Assembly (NCBI GenBank): GCA_041658585.1
Contig: JBAZZX010000036.1
Span: forward strand, 1 to 32,832
From: DYFC01 sp041658585
GTDB taxonomy: Bacteria; Nitrospirota; Thermodesulfovibrionia; Thermodesulfovibrionales; SM23-35
DNA length: 32,832 bases
Reading direction: 5' to 3'
Shown: positions 7,686 to 15,246 of the stretch, piece after piece
How the letters are laid out: the number at the start of each line of letters is the position of its first letter
Numbering within the stretch: the first letter of the stretch is position 1
Program-made: the position numbers and the translations under genes
The notes under the pieces: generated by a model
What the model was told of the DNA's origin: nothing
What the model saw: the letters and a program-made list of their open reading frames with translations, nothing else
The model's database searches: none

Positions 7686-8036
7686 GTGAGCAAAACCGAT
7701 TTTTCTGAAATTAGACTTCAACATGTAGCCTGGAGGTCCAAGCTTAATGACTTTCTTGAAGGAAAGAACGGCATGAGCGAGAAAGAAGCAACTTCTCATG
7801 AAGCTTGTGATGTTGGTAGATGGATATACTCTGTAGGCATGAAAAAGTATGGTGAAATGCCGGAAATGCAAGAACTTGAAAAAATACATGTTGAACTTCA
7901 TTCAACTGTCAAAAAAATTATAATGCTGAAACAATCCGGGAAAATTCCTGATCAGGAAGAAGAGTTAGTTAAGTTGGATAAAATCTTAAGAAAAATTATG
8001 TTGTTGCTGGTTGACATTGAAGAAAAGCTATTATAA
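7686..8036 (+). CDS. Stand-alone CZB (chemoreceptor zinc-binding) domain protein
   Basis: A 116-aa protein that is essentially one CZB domain. The putative zinc ligands are H13 (HVAW), C41 in CDVGRW (the family's CxxGxW), H68 and H72 (HVELH). CZB domains sense zinc or redox state and are usually attached to chemoreceptors or diguanylate cyclases; isolated copies occur. The start shown is GTG at 7686 with GGAG 13 nt upstream, a rather long spacing. An ATG at 7628 opens a 26-codon frame that is +1 relative to the domain and would supply a natural-looking basic N-terminal linker if the A-run before 7685 had one base different. The true N-terminus is therefore uncertain. Confidence 0.8.
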   Translation: MSKTDFSEIRLQHVAWRSKLNDFLEGKNGMSEKEATSHEACDVGRWIYSVGMKKYGEMPEMQELEKIHVELHSTVKKIIMLKQSGKIPDQEEELVKLDKILRKIMLLLVDIEEKLL

Positions 8037-8319
8037 GCTCTTTTACCTTCTACCTTCTTTATTTCCTTAGCTATATAAATACGAAGCGGACAATGACAAA
8101 GATATGAATGCTTAAAAGGCATTGAGAACCTACAATCTCGTGTTTTCCTTTCTAATAATTCAAGAAATGATTCCAGTAATCGGTCATGTATGTTAGAAGA
8201 GGAAGTTTGCAGTGTTCAAGAGTTTTAACTGGGATTAAAAAATTATGATTACCGTGAAATCTTGAACAACTCTACTAATAAGTCTAAGTATTAAATAGCC
8301 TTTTCAAAAAATGATGTTA
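8037..8319. other. Intergenic region between convergent CZB and histidine kinase genes
   Basis: AT-rich DNA without a supportable gene. GTTCAAGA near 8213 and TCTTGAAC near 8260 form a loose inverted repeat with a long loop. No clear terminator with a T-run is seen. Confidence 0.5.
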
Positions 8320-9276
8320 CTATTTTACTCTATAAGGAAAATAGAGAGCGAAAGTAGACCCTTTTCCGACAAGACTATCTGCTTTAATTAAACCACCATG
8401 ACCTTCCACAATTTTTCTTGTTATAGGAAGCCCAAGCCATGCCTCTTGCTTAATTGTTTTTGTAGTAAAAAAAGGTTCATATATCATTGTTAATTTTTCT
8501 TCTGAAATGCCAACCCCTGTATCCATTACTTTTACAGCCACATGGTTTTTCCCGCTTAAATATTCTACATTTGCGATAACGGTTAGTGTTCCTCCATCAG
8601 GCATAGCGTCGATAGCATTTGATATAAGATTATTGATTGCAACTCTCACCTGGCTTTCATCAATGAATATCGGGGGAACATCTCCAAGGAGTTTTTTTAT
8701 TTCTATAGAAGCATTTTTACATGTATCATCATATGCATGTAAAGAATCGTTTATTATTTTTCTAATATCGTGCAGTTCCCTCTTGAAAACTCCCTTATCG
8801 GAAAATACAAGAACATCCTTCAGAATTTCTTCAAGCTTTTTCGCTTCTGATGAAATCAGTTCTAAATATTCCTTTTCTTTAGCTTCATGGGCAAAACTTT
8901 TCTTAAGCCTTTCTGTTAACCCGCCGATAACGGTGATCGGATTTCTTATTTCATGTGCAACATTAGAAGTAAGTCTGCCGAGAGCAGATAATTTTTCATA
9001 TTCAATAATTTTTTCATGTAATTTCTTTTCCGCCTTTCTGGATTCCTTTAATTGTTCATTTAGAACCAGAATAGTCGCTCTTATCGCATTAGCGTCCATA
9101 TTTACTTTGAAGACTTCACAGTCAAAACATATTTCTATCTTCTCTAAGAAGGTTCCCTTTATTTTATCTCGACATTGAGTTCCCGATAACAGCCAACACT
9201 TTAAATTACTTGACTTGTATGCCGGGCATCCTTTTTTGTCACACTTGAAAACTTCCCAGCATTTAAGCATCTTCAC
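8320..9276 (-). CDS. Sensor histidine kinase with N-terminal cysteine-rich (two-CW type) domain
   Basis: A 318-aa soluble kinase without membrane segments. Residues 1-56 form a cysteine-rich module beginning CWEVFKC and containing C6, C12, C17, C27 (CW again), C35, C50 and C53, as in the so-called two-CW domain; it could bind a metal or Fe-S cluster. A coiled coil at about 70-95 leads to the H-box SNVAHEIRNP with phospho-acceptor H108. An N-box (NNLISNAIDAMPDGG), a G1 box (DTGVGI) and an F-box (PFFTTK) follow. The G2 box reads EAWLGLPI where GTGLGLxI is usual, so the lid glycines are altered. GTG at 9276 and ATG at 9270 are both possible starts; AAGG is better spaced for ATG. No response regulator is adjacent, so it is an orphan kinase. 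Confidence 0.85.
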   Translation of the reverse strand: MKMLKCWEVFKCDKKGCPAYKSSNLKCWLLSGTQCRDKIKGTFLEKIEICFDCEVFKVNMDANAIRATILVLNEQLKESRKAEKKLHEKIIEYEKLSALGRLTSNVAHEIRNPITVIGGLTERLKKSFAHEAKEKEYLELISSEAKKLEEILKDVLVFSDKGVFKRELHDIRKIINDSLHAYDDTCKNASIEIKKLLGDVPPIFIDESQVRVAINNLISNAIDAMPDGGTLTVIANVEYLSGKNHVAVKVMDTGVGISEEKLTMIYEPFFTTKTIKQEAWLGLPITRKIVEGHGGLIKADSLVGKGSTFALYFPYRVK

Positions 9277-9313
9277 TTACCTTAAATTGTTTTCACTTTT
9301 TAATTTTTTTTCA

Positions 9314-9562
9314 CTACCGCAATATTTCATGAATAAATTTAAAAATATAATCTGCAAAGAAGAAATAGATGATGCCAAAGGCAATCAGTAAAATAATAAA
9401 CTTGAGAAGTTTGCCTATATCAAAGCTCTTTTTTGATTCTTTAAATTTTTGAATTAAAACTTCCCTTTCCTGTGGAGTTTGAAGGATTTTATTGCACCGC
9501 CCACACCTCAATGCTCCTTTGAGCACTTGCTGACCACAGTATGGACAAATATCAAAATTCAA
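9314..9562 (-). CDS. Zinc-ribbon membrane protein
   Basis: An 82-aa protein. An N-terminal zinc ribbon has CPYC (C6, C9) and CGRC (C20, C23). A charged linker follows, and residues about 50-72 form one hydrophobic membrane segment, giving a cytoplasmic ribbon anchored at its C-terminus. The start is TTG at 9562, supported by TTGGAG about 8 nt upstream; no ATG is available before the cysteines. It follows 37 bp upstream of the kinase's 5' side on the same strand and may be co-transcribed with it. Its leader resembles that of the FmdB-like gene. Function not known. Confidence 0.75.
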   Translation of the reverse strand: MNFDICPYCGQQVLKGALRCGRCNKILQTPQEREVLIQKFKESKKSFDIGKLLKFIILLIAFGIIYFFFADYIFKFIHEILR

Positions 9563-9568
9563 TTGTAT

Positions 9569-9640
9569 GACTCCAAATTGTTTGATGATTTACGGTAATA
9601 TACACAATCATATCAAATTTTGATTCCGTTTGTTACAGGA
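9569..9640 (-). promoter_or_regulatory. Upstream region of the zinc-ribbon gene, copy B of the duplicated leader
   Basis: This segment aligns with 7329-7407, including the ribosome-binding CTCC (plus-strand reading), ATTGTTTGATGATTT, the TATATAC/AATATAC block and ATTCCGTTT. Similarity starts just before the start codon and stops about 70 bp upstream, so it covers the leader and probable promoter rather than the coding region. Confidence 0.6.
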
Positions 9641-9739
9641 AATAGCAACCGCAGCGCTGAAAACTTCCTGAATGCGGCGTACTATGTGAACAGCGCGAGC
9701 AGTTGGCTTCTCGTGATGATCAGTTATGCAAAGAAATAA
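9600..9739 (+). pseudogene. Possible coding remnant (about 45 codons)
   Basis: A plus-strand frame ends at TAA 9737-9739 and reads ...RSAENFLNAAYYVNSASSW... with codon choice that looks coding (AGC, CGC, CTG, GCG), yet has no start codon and opens just after a stop near 9597. The family is not recognised. It may be the tail of a gene lost by rearrangement at the duplicated-leader boundary, or chance. The rest of the 9563-9880 gap shows no gene. Confidence 0.25.
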
Positions 9740-9880
9740 ACGGGATAATCTGATAGCTTAATGACGCCTTACCCAAATGGGGGAGACGATTTATAGAGGG
9801 ATTTCCAGACAAGAATCAGTAATCACATCACTCAGAAATCGACATTTTCTTTTTTTCTGAAAACGGAGAATACTTGTTTT

Positions 9881-12271
9881 TTATATGTCTATATTCCGTG
9901 CCTCGAGCGCGTGGGTGGTGATAAACTCTTTTCGGGGTTCGACCTGGTCGCCCATTAGTATGGTGAATATGCTGTCCGCTTCTACGGAATCCTGAACGGT
10001 CACCTGAAGCAGGGTCCTCTTTTCATGGTCCATCGTCGTTTCCCAGAGCTGCTGGGGGTTCATTTCGCCGAGACCTTTGTACCGCTGGATGTTGAGGCCT
10101 TTTTTCGCTACGGCGAGTATCAACTCAAGGAGTTCCTTGCTTGCAGCTACTTCTCTTTCTCCGTCTTTTGTCTGGACTTTGTAGGGGGGCGTCCCAAGGT
10201 CTTTTATGATCGTATAAAAGTTTTCAAGCTCCCTGAATTCGGGGGAGGTAATGAAATTGGTATCAAGGTTCAGCTTATAGGTCTTTCTCCGTATCTCGAC
10301 TCCGTATGTCTGGTGTTCTTCATCAAACCGGGTCTCGCCGATATGCATGGTAGGATCTTTTTCTCTCACCCTGTTCAGGAATTCTTCAAATCTGTTCTGG
10401 TCTTTCATTGTATCTTTGTCGATGCCGGAAGACAGGATATAAATAAGAAGGTCGGGGTCTTTCCTTCTCCGCTCAAACCATTCCTTTAAACGTTCAAACC
10501 GGTAAAGCCTCTTCATGTGCGGGATAAGGGCCTTGTTTTTGACGTTCTGTCCTTTGATAGACAGTTCAATGTCGTCCGAAGCAAGTTCAAAGATCATGTT
10601 CAGCATCTCTATTTCATTCTGAATATATTTTTCCGTTTTGCCTTTCTTGACCTTAAAAAGCGGCGGCTGGGCAATGTAAAGATATCCGTTTTCGATGACA
10701 AGCGGCATCTGCCTGTAAAAGAATGTCAGCAGCAGCGTCCTGATATGGGCGCCGTCAACATCGGCGTCCGTCATAAGGATGACTTTATGGTATCTTATTT
10801 TTGATATATCAAAATCCTCGGTCCCTATGCCCGTACCCAGCGCAGTGATAAGTATCCTTATCTCCTCGGAACCGAGCATTTTGTCGAACCTTGCCTTCTC
10901 AACGTTCAATATCTTTCCTCTTAGGGGCAGGATCGCCTGTGTCCGCCTGTCTCTCCCCTGCTTTGCCGATCCTCCTGCCGAGTCACCCTCGACTATAAAA
11001 ATTTCGCTCAGGGCCGGGTCTTTTTCCGAGCAGTCGGCAAGTTTGCCCGGCAGTCCGGTGTCTTCAAGTGCGCCCTTTCTTCTCGTAAGCTCCTTTGCCT
11101 TCCGCGCAGCCTCCCGCGCCCTTGAAGCCTGGAGGGCCTTTTCAATGATCTTCCGAGCCACGGAAGGGTTTTCCTCAAAATAGGTGCCGAGGCCCTCATT
11201 CACTATGGATTCAATAATGCCTTTGACTTCGCTGTTTCCGAGCTTCATCTTGGTCTGGCCCTCAAACTGGGGGTTCATAAGCTTTATATTGATTATAGCC
11301 GTAAGTCCTTCCCGGATATCCTCGCCGCTGAGGCCCTCTTTTGCGTCTTTCATGATGCCTGAAGACGAGGCGTAGCTGTTGACCGTCCGGGTAAGGGCCG
11401 ACTTGAATCCTATCAGGTGAGTGCCGCCTTCTTTGGTGTTGATGTTGTTTGCAAATGTATACATATTCTCCGAATAGCCGTCATTATACTGCAATGCTAT
11501 CTCGGCAATGATGTCCTCTTTTTCACCGGATATATATATGGGTTTGGGATGTATAGTCGTCTTGTTCTTATTGAGGTGTTCGACAAAGGATACGATCCCG
11601 CCGCTATAAAGAAAGACCTGGTTTTTTTCCGTTCTTTCGTCGGTAAGGGAAATCTTGAGCCCCCTGTTCAGAAATGCCAGTTCCCTGAGCCGCTGTGACA
11701 GGATATCCCAACTGAAATCCAGGATCTCAAATACCTCCGGGTCGGCTTTAAAGGTTATCTTTGTGCCTCTTGCTTTTGTCTTGCCGACCAAAGCAAGAGG
11801 GGCTGCAGGAATGCCTCTTTCATAATGCTGCTGATAAACCTCGCCGTTTTGCTTTATTTCCACGTCGAGCCATTCCGACAGGGCATTCACAACGGATATA
11901 CCGACTCCGTGCAGCCCGCCGGATATCCTGTAGACCTTTGACTCGAACTTGCCGCCGGAATGAAGTTCTGTAAGGACCACCTCTGTTGCCGAGCGCCCTT
12001 CTTCCGGGTGTATCTGGGTCGGTATGCCCCTGCCGTCGTCAATGACCGTGCAGCTTCCGTCAAGGTTTATAATTACGTCTATATTCTTGCAATAGCCGGC
12101 AAGGCTTTCATCAACACTATTATCAACAGTTTCATAGACAAGGTGGTGAAGCCCTTCTATCCCTGTTGAGCCGATATACATTGCCGGCCTCTTCCTGACT
12201 GCATCAAGGCCCTTTAGTACTTTTATATCCTCTGCCGAATATGTTTCCTGACTGTTTTTGTTTTCTTCCAT
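9881..12271 (-). CDS. gyrB: DNA gyrase subunit B
   Basis: The ATPase/TOPRIM subunit of gyrase, which introduces negative supercoils with GyrA. It is 796 aa long. The GHKL ATPase domain shows NSVDE, DDGRGIP and GGLHGVG in order; the transducer follows; the TOPRIM motifs EGDSAGGSAKQGRDR and DADVDGAHI are intact; and the C-terminal tail carries QRYKGLGEMNP. The roughly 165-residue insertion between the TOPRIM core and QRYKGLGEMNP is present, the form typical of Gram-negative GyrB. GAGAGG precedes the ATG at 12271. It follows dnaN by 113 bp on the same strand, the common dnaA-dnaN-gyrB origin arrangement with recF absent between them. Confidence 0.98.
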   Translation of the reverse strand: MEENKNSQETYSAEDIKVLKGLDAVRKRPAMYIGSTGIEGLHHLVYETVDNSVDESLAGYCKNIDVIINLDGSCTVIDDGRGIPTQIHPEEGRSATEVVLTELHSGGKFESKVYRISGGLHGVGISVVNALSEWLDVEIKQNGEVYQQHYERGIPAAPLALVGKTKARGTKITFKADPEVFEILDFSWDILSQRLRELAFLNRGLKISLTDERTEKNQVFLYSGGIVSFVEHLNKNKTTIHPKPIYISGEKEDIIAEIALQYNDGYSENMYTFANNINTKEGGTHLIGFKSALTRTVNSYASSSGIMKDAKEGLSGEDIREGLTAIINIKLMNPQFEGQTKMKLGNSEVKGIIESIVNEGLGTYFEENPSVARKIIEKALQASRAREAARKAKELTRRKGALEDTGLPGKLADCSEKDPALSEIFIVEGDSAGGSAKQGRDRRTQAILPLRGKILNVEKARFDKMLGSEEIRILITALGTGIGTEDFDISKIRYHKVILMTDADVDGAHIRTLLLTFFYRQMPLVIENGYLYIAQPPLFKVKKGKTEKYIQNEIEMLNMIFELASDDIELSIKGQNVKNKALIPHMKRLYRFERLKEWFERRRKDPDLLIYILSSGIDKDTMKDQNRFEEFLNRVREKDPTMHIGETRFDEEHQTYGVEIRRKTYKLNLDTNFITSPEFRELENFYTIIKDLGTPPYKVQTKDGEREVAASKELLELILAVAKKGLNIQRYKGLGEMNPQQLWETTMDHEKRTLLQVTVQDSVEADSIFTILMGDQVEPRKEFITTHALEARNIDI

Positions 12272-12331
12272 CTTGCCTCTCTAAAACCGTTGTCTTTATG
12301 TTAACTTTATCTGTCTGATTATTTTATATGT

Positions 12332-12363
12332 CCCGAATTTTTCGGGCCGCCGCAGAAAAGCGG
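12332..12363. other. Tandem hairpins between dnaN and gyrB
   Basis: CCCGAA-TTT-TTCGGG (12332-12346) is followed by a CCGC...GCGG stem ending at 12363. On the transcribed minus strand no T-tract follows, so complete termination is not indicated. An attenuator or mRNA-processing role between dnaN and gyrB is possible. Confidence 0.4.
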
Positions 12364-12384
12364 TAACCCCTCTCTGTTCAGATA

Positions 12385-13518
12385 TTAGATTCTCATCGGC
12401 ATAATCACACATTTATAATTGTCATTGCCTTCCTCTTTCACAAGGACCGGACTTAACGGGTCCTGGAAATTGAAAACAACCTTTTCAGAATTCATTGCTC
12501 CAAGGACGTCCAGAACATATTTTGCATTGAAACCGAGTGAGACTTTATCGCCTTTATATTCTATCGCCACATCCTCTTTTGCCTCGCCGAGCTCGGGGCT
12601 TGACGATAGAACAGTTAGTCTGTCTTCTTCAATATCAAACCGGACCGCGCCGGCCTTATCTTTGGACATTACCGAAACCCTGCGCAGCACTTTGACAAAG
12701 GTATCCCTGACAAGGGCGATATTCTTTTCATTCGTCAGGGGAATGACATTTTCATAATTGGGATATGAACCGTCTATGAGTCTTGTGAGAAATTGTATCT
12801 TTTCTATATTAAAAAGCAGGTGCTTTTCGCCGATCGTTATCTTCACCTTTTCAGGCTCCTTACCTTCTTCAGGAACCGGCAGAAAACGTCTCAGTTCCGA
12901 AACCGCTTTGCGGGGGACAATAATCTTCTTCTCTTCTTTAATTTCACTGTTTAAAGAAGCTTCGTCCATCTGTTTCAGGATGAGGGCAAGTCTGTGTCCG
13001 TCGGTGCCTACCACTGTAAGAGTTTTTTCCTCGGGTTTGACATGAAACAACAGGCCGTTCAGGGTATACCGGGTGTCGCTTTCACCGGCGGAATAGATCG
13101 TTTTTTCTATCATTTCGAGCAGAACATGCGCGTCAACGGTTATCTCTTCAACATCACCCATTGCCGGCCAGGCAGGGAAATCATTGTGGGAAAGGGCGGC
13201 AAGTCTGAATTCACTGGCGCCTGATTTCACCTTGAGCCACTGCTCATCCACGGTTTCAAACGAAAGGTCGCCGTCTAATTCCCTGACGATCTCAAAAAGC
13301 TTTTTTGCGGGTATACAGAGTTTCCCCTCTTTCTCTATGTTTAACTCAATGGGCTCTTTCAGCGCCGTCTCGATATCCGTTGCAATGATATAGGAATCTT
13401 TCTTTCCCGCATTGAGAAAAAAATGGCTTAATATCGGCATGGTATTTTTCTTCTCAACAATATTCTGGATATTGGCAAGCTTCTGCTGCATTTCGTTTTT
13501 TGTTACGCTGAACTTCAT
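12385..13518 (-). CDS. dnaN: DNA polymerase III sliding clamp (beta subunit)
   Basis: The ring-shaped processivity clamp, here 377 aa from ATG 13518. The three-domain beta-clamp pattern is visible: MKFSVTKNEMQQ start, DIETALK, TRYTLNGLLFH at the second domain start, GTDGHRLA, LIDGSYPNYENVIP, and the C-terminal YKCVIMPMRI typical of the family. GTG at 13524 is also in frame, but the GAGGAGGG ribosome site is spaced about 7 nt from ATG 13518 and the family begins MKF. It lies 33 bp downstream of dnaA on the same strand. Confidence 0.98.
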   Translation of the reverse strand: MKFSVTKNEMQQKLANIQNIVEKKNTMPILSHFFLNAGKKDSYIIATDIETALKEPIELNIEKEGKLCIPAKKLFEIVRELDGDLSFETVDEQWLKVKSGASEFRLAALSHNDFPAWPAMGDVEEITVDAHVLLEMIEKTIYSAGESDTRYTLNGLLFHVKPEEKTLTVVGTDGHRLALILKQMDEASLNSEIKEEKKIIVPRKAVSELRRFLPVPEEGKEPEKVKITIGEKHLLFNIEKIQFLTRLIDGSYPNYENVIPLTNEKNIALVRDTFVKVLRRVSVMSKDKAGAVRFDIEEDRLTVLSSSPELGEAKEDVAIEYKGDKVSLGFNAKYVLDVLGAMNSEKVVFNFQDPLSPVLVKEEGNDNYKCVIMPMRI

Positions 13519-13551
13519 AATCACTCCCTCCTCTGTAAAACGCGACTTCTT

Positions 13552-14883
13552 TTAAACCTTGATTTTTCGTGAAAGGATCTCGATCATTCTGTTGAATACC
13601 TCATCCCTCGCCCTTTTATCTTCAACCTGCTTGTATGAATATATGACCGTTGCGTGGTCTTTTCCGCCAAAGTTTTTTCCTATATCACTCAGTGAGAGGC
13701 TCGTCAATTGCTTGCTTAGATACATGGCTATCTGGCGCGGAAGGGCTACTTCCTTTGTTCTCTTCTTTGCCTTCATGTCGCTTATTTTCAGTCCGAAATG
13801 CTCGCTTACCACTTTTTGAATCTGGTCCGTTGTAACAGGTTTTTCATCGTCTTCGATCAGGTCCTGAAGGATATTCTTTGCCATATCAATATTTATGGGC
13901 CGTCCGGTCAAAGAAGCCTGTGCGCCGAGTCGTATGAGGCAGCCCTCCAGTTCGCGTATATTCGATTTGACCTTTGCCGCCAGATAATGGGCAACTTCTT
14001 CAGGAATAATGATCTTTTCCATGTCGGACTTTTTCTGAAGTATCGCGATCTTGGTTTCGAACTCCGGAGGCTGTATGTCGGCGATAAGACCCATGGTAAA
14101 CCTCGACCTGAGCCTGTCGGTAATGGCGCCTATTTCCTTCGGCGGTCTGTCGCTTGAAATAACTATCTGTTTCTGGCGTTCATAAATGGCATTGAACGTA
14201 TGAAAGAATTCCTCCTGTGTCTGCGTTTTATTTGCAATAAAATGAATATCATCCAGCAGGAGCAGGTCGACGTTCCTGTACTTCTCCTTCAGTTCACTCA
14301 TCTTCTCGTGCCGTATGGATGCTACAACCTCGTTGGTGAACTGTTCCGCGGATGCATATATCACGGACATCTCGGGGCTTTTGTCAATAACGGAGTTGCC
14401 GATTGCCGTCATAAGATGCGTCTTCCCAAGCCCGACGCCTCCATAGATAAACAGAGGGTTATATGCCCTCCCAGGCGCCTCTGCAACGGCCCTTGCCGCC
14501 GCCTGAGCAAACTGATTGCTTGGGCCTATCACAAAATTGTCGAAAGTATATTTAGGATTAAGGTATATGCCCCTGCTTGCAAGTTTCTGTCTCCTGTTCT
14601 CCAGGCGCATATCCTTTTTTCTGACGTCCGGGTCTACTTTTTCCACAATCCTGTAACGGACTGTAACCGGATACCCAAGAACGCCGGCCAGGGTCTCCGG
14701 CAAAAGATCCGGATAGTTATCCTCTATCCAGTCCTTAAAAAACTTATTAGGGATATCCAGGGTGACCTGTTGTTCTTTTAATTGAGAGAGTTTTATAGGC
14801 CTGAACCAGAGATCAATTGCATTATTGCCTACTCTCTCCTCTATCCTGGAAAGACTATTCTTCCATATATCGTCCAGCATCAT
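13552..14883 (-). CDS. dnaA: Chromosomal replication initiator DnaA
   Basis: An AAA+ initiator that melts oriC and loads the replicative helicase. It is 443 aa. Domain I spans about 1-85 (DIWKNSL...), with a short linker and then the AAA+ domain: Walker A GGVGLGKTH (148-156), Walker B LLLLDDIHF (207-215), sensor motif SSDRPP and the arginine-finger region TDRLRSRF. C-terminal domain IV carries the DnaA signature GGKDHATVIYS near 407-417. Tandem ATGs occur at 14883 and 14880. The region upstream holds a 20-bp palindrome (14917-14936) and other origin-like features, so autoregulation by DnaA at its own promoter is plausible. Confidence 0.98.
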   Translation of the reverse strand: MMLDDIWKNSLSRIEERVGNNAIDLWFRPIKLSQLKEQQVTLDIPNKFFKDWIEDNYPDLLPETLAGVLGYPVTVRYRIVEKVDPDVRKKDMRLENRRQKLASRGIYLNPKYTFDNFVIGPSNQFAQAAARAVAEAPGRAYNPLFIYGGVGLGKTHLMTAIGNSVIDKSPEMSVIYASAEQFTNEVVASIRHEKMSELKEKYRNVDLLLLDDIHFIANKTQTQEEFFHTFNAIYERQKQIVISSDRPPKEIGAITDRLRSRFTMGLIADIQPPEFETKIAILQKKSDMEKIIIPEEVAHYLAAKVKSNIRELEGCLIRLGAQASLTGRPINIDMAKNILQDLIEDDEKPVTTDQIQKVVSEHFGLKISDMKAKKRTKEVALPRQIAMYLSKQLTSLSLSDIGKNFGGKDHATVIYSYKQVEDKRARDEVFNRMIEILSRKIKV

Positions 14884-15246
14884 AGTTATCTCAGTTATCT
14901 CTAAAACATTAACACTTTACTAACAAATGTTAGTAACTTTTTCAGGCAGGTGTATCATTATATCCGAATACTAACAGGTAACACAAGAATTTCTGTTATT
15001 AATTTGTTTAATAGATTGTTATATATGTTGCCGCCTGAAATTGTTCAGAAACGGGTGCAATTTTTATACATCTTCCTAACACTGTTATTTCCTTTGTTTC
15101 GTAAGGAAAATCATCCTTACCAACATATAAACACTCACTACTATAATTACTACTTTAATATTGCAATTAAAAGCATCTGTAGAGTCTTTAATAACACCCG
15201 TTTAAAAATCTCTCGAATCCTGTTCGACTCACAGACCGCTAATCGA
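14884..15246. other. Candidate replication origin (oriC) between dnaA and prfB
   Basis: An AT-rich 363-bp gap next to dnaA. It holds a DnaA-trio-like tract CTACTATAATTACTACTTTAA (15138-15158), resembling the unwinding element of Bacillus subtilis, in which DnaA binds repeated trinucleotides on one strand. It also has ten TAACA/TGTTA pentamers (starts 14910, 14921, 14928, 14972, 14979, 14994, 15017, 15077, 15083, 15192), roughly one being expected by base composition, and small hairpins (GTAAGGA/TCCTTAC at 15101-15120). No canonical TTATCCACA box is present, so the DnaA sites would have to be divergent. Position and composition support the call; function is inference. Confidence 0.6.
14917..14936. 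promoter_or_regulatory. Perfect palindrome upstream of dnaA
   Basis: TTACTAACA-AA-TGTTAGTAA has 9-bp arms and lies 34 bp upstream of the dnaA start, where a promoter or operator is expected. A further half-site TACTAACA is at 14969-14976. It could be a regulator's operator or an organism-specific DnaA site. Confidence 0.55.

Noticed and set aside
10025..12169. Long plus-strand frames opposite gyrB
   Set aside because: Antisense shadows of a clear coding gene, without recognisable products or ribosome sites.
14200..14781. 193-codon frame opposite dnaA
   Set aside because: Antisense shadow of conserved dnaA codons.
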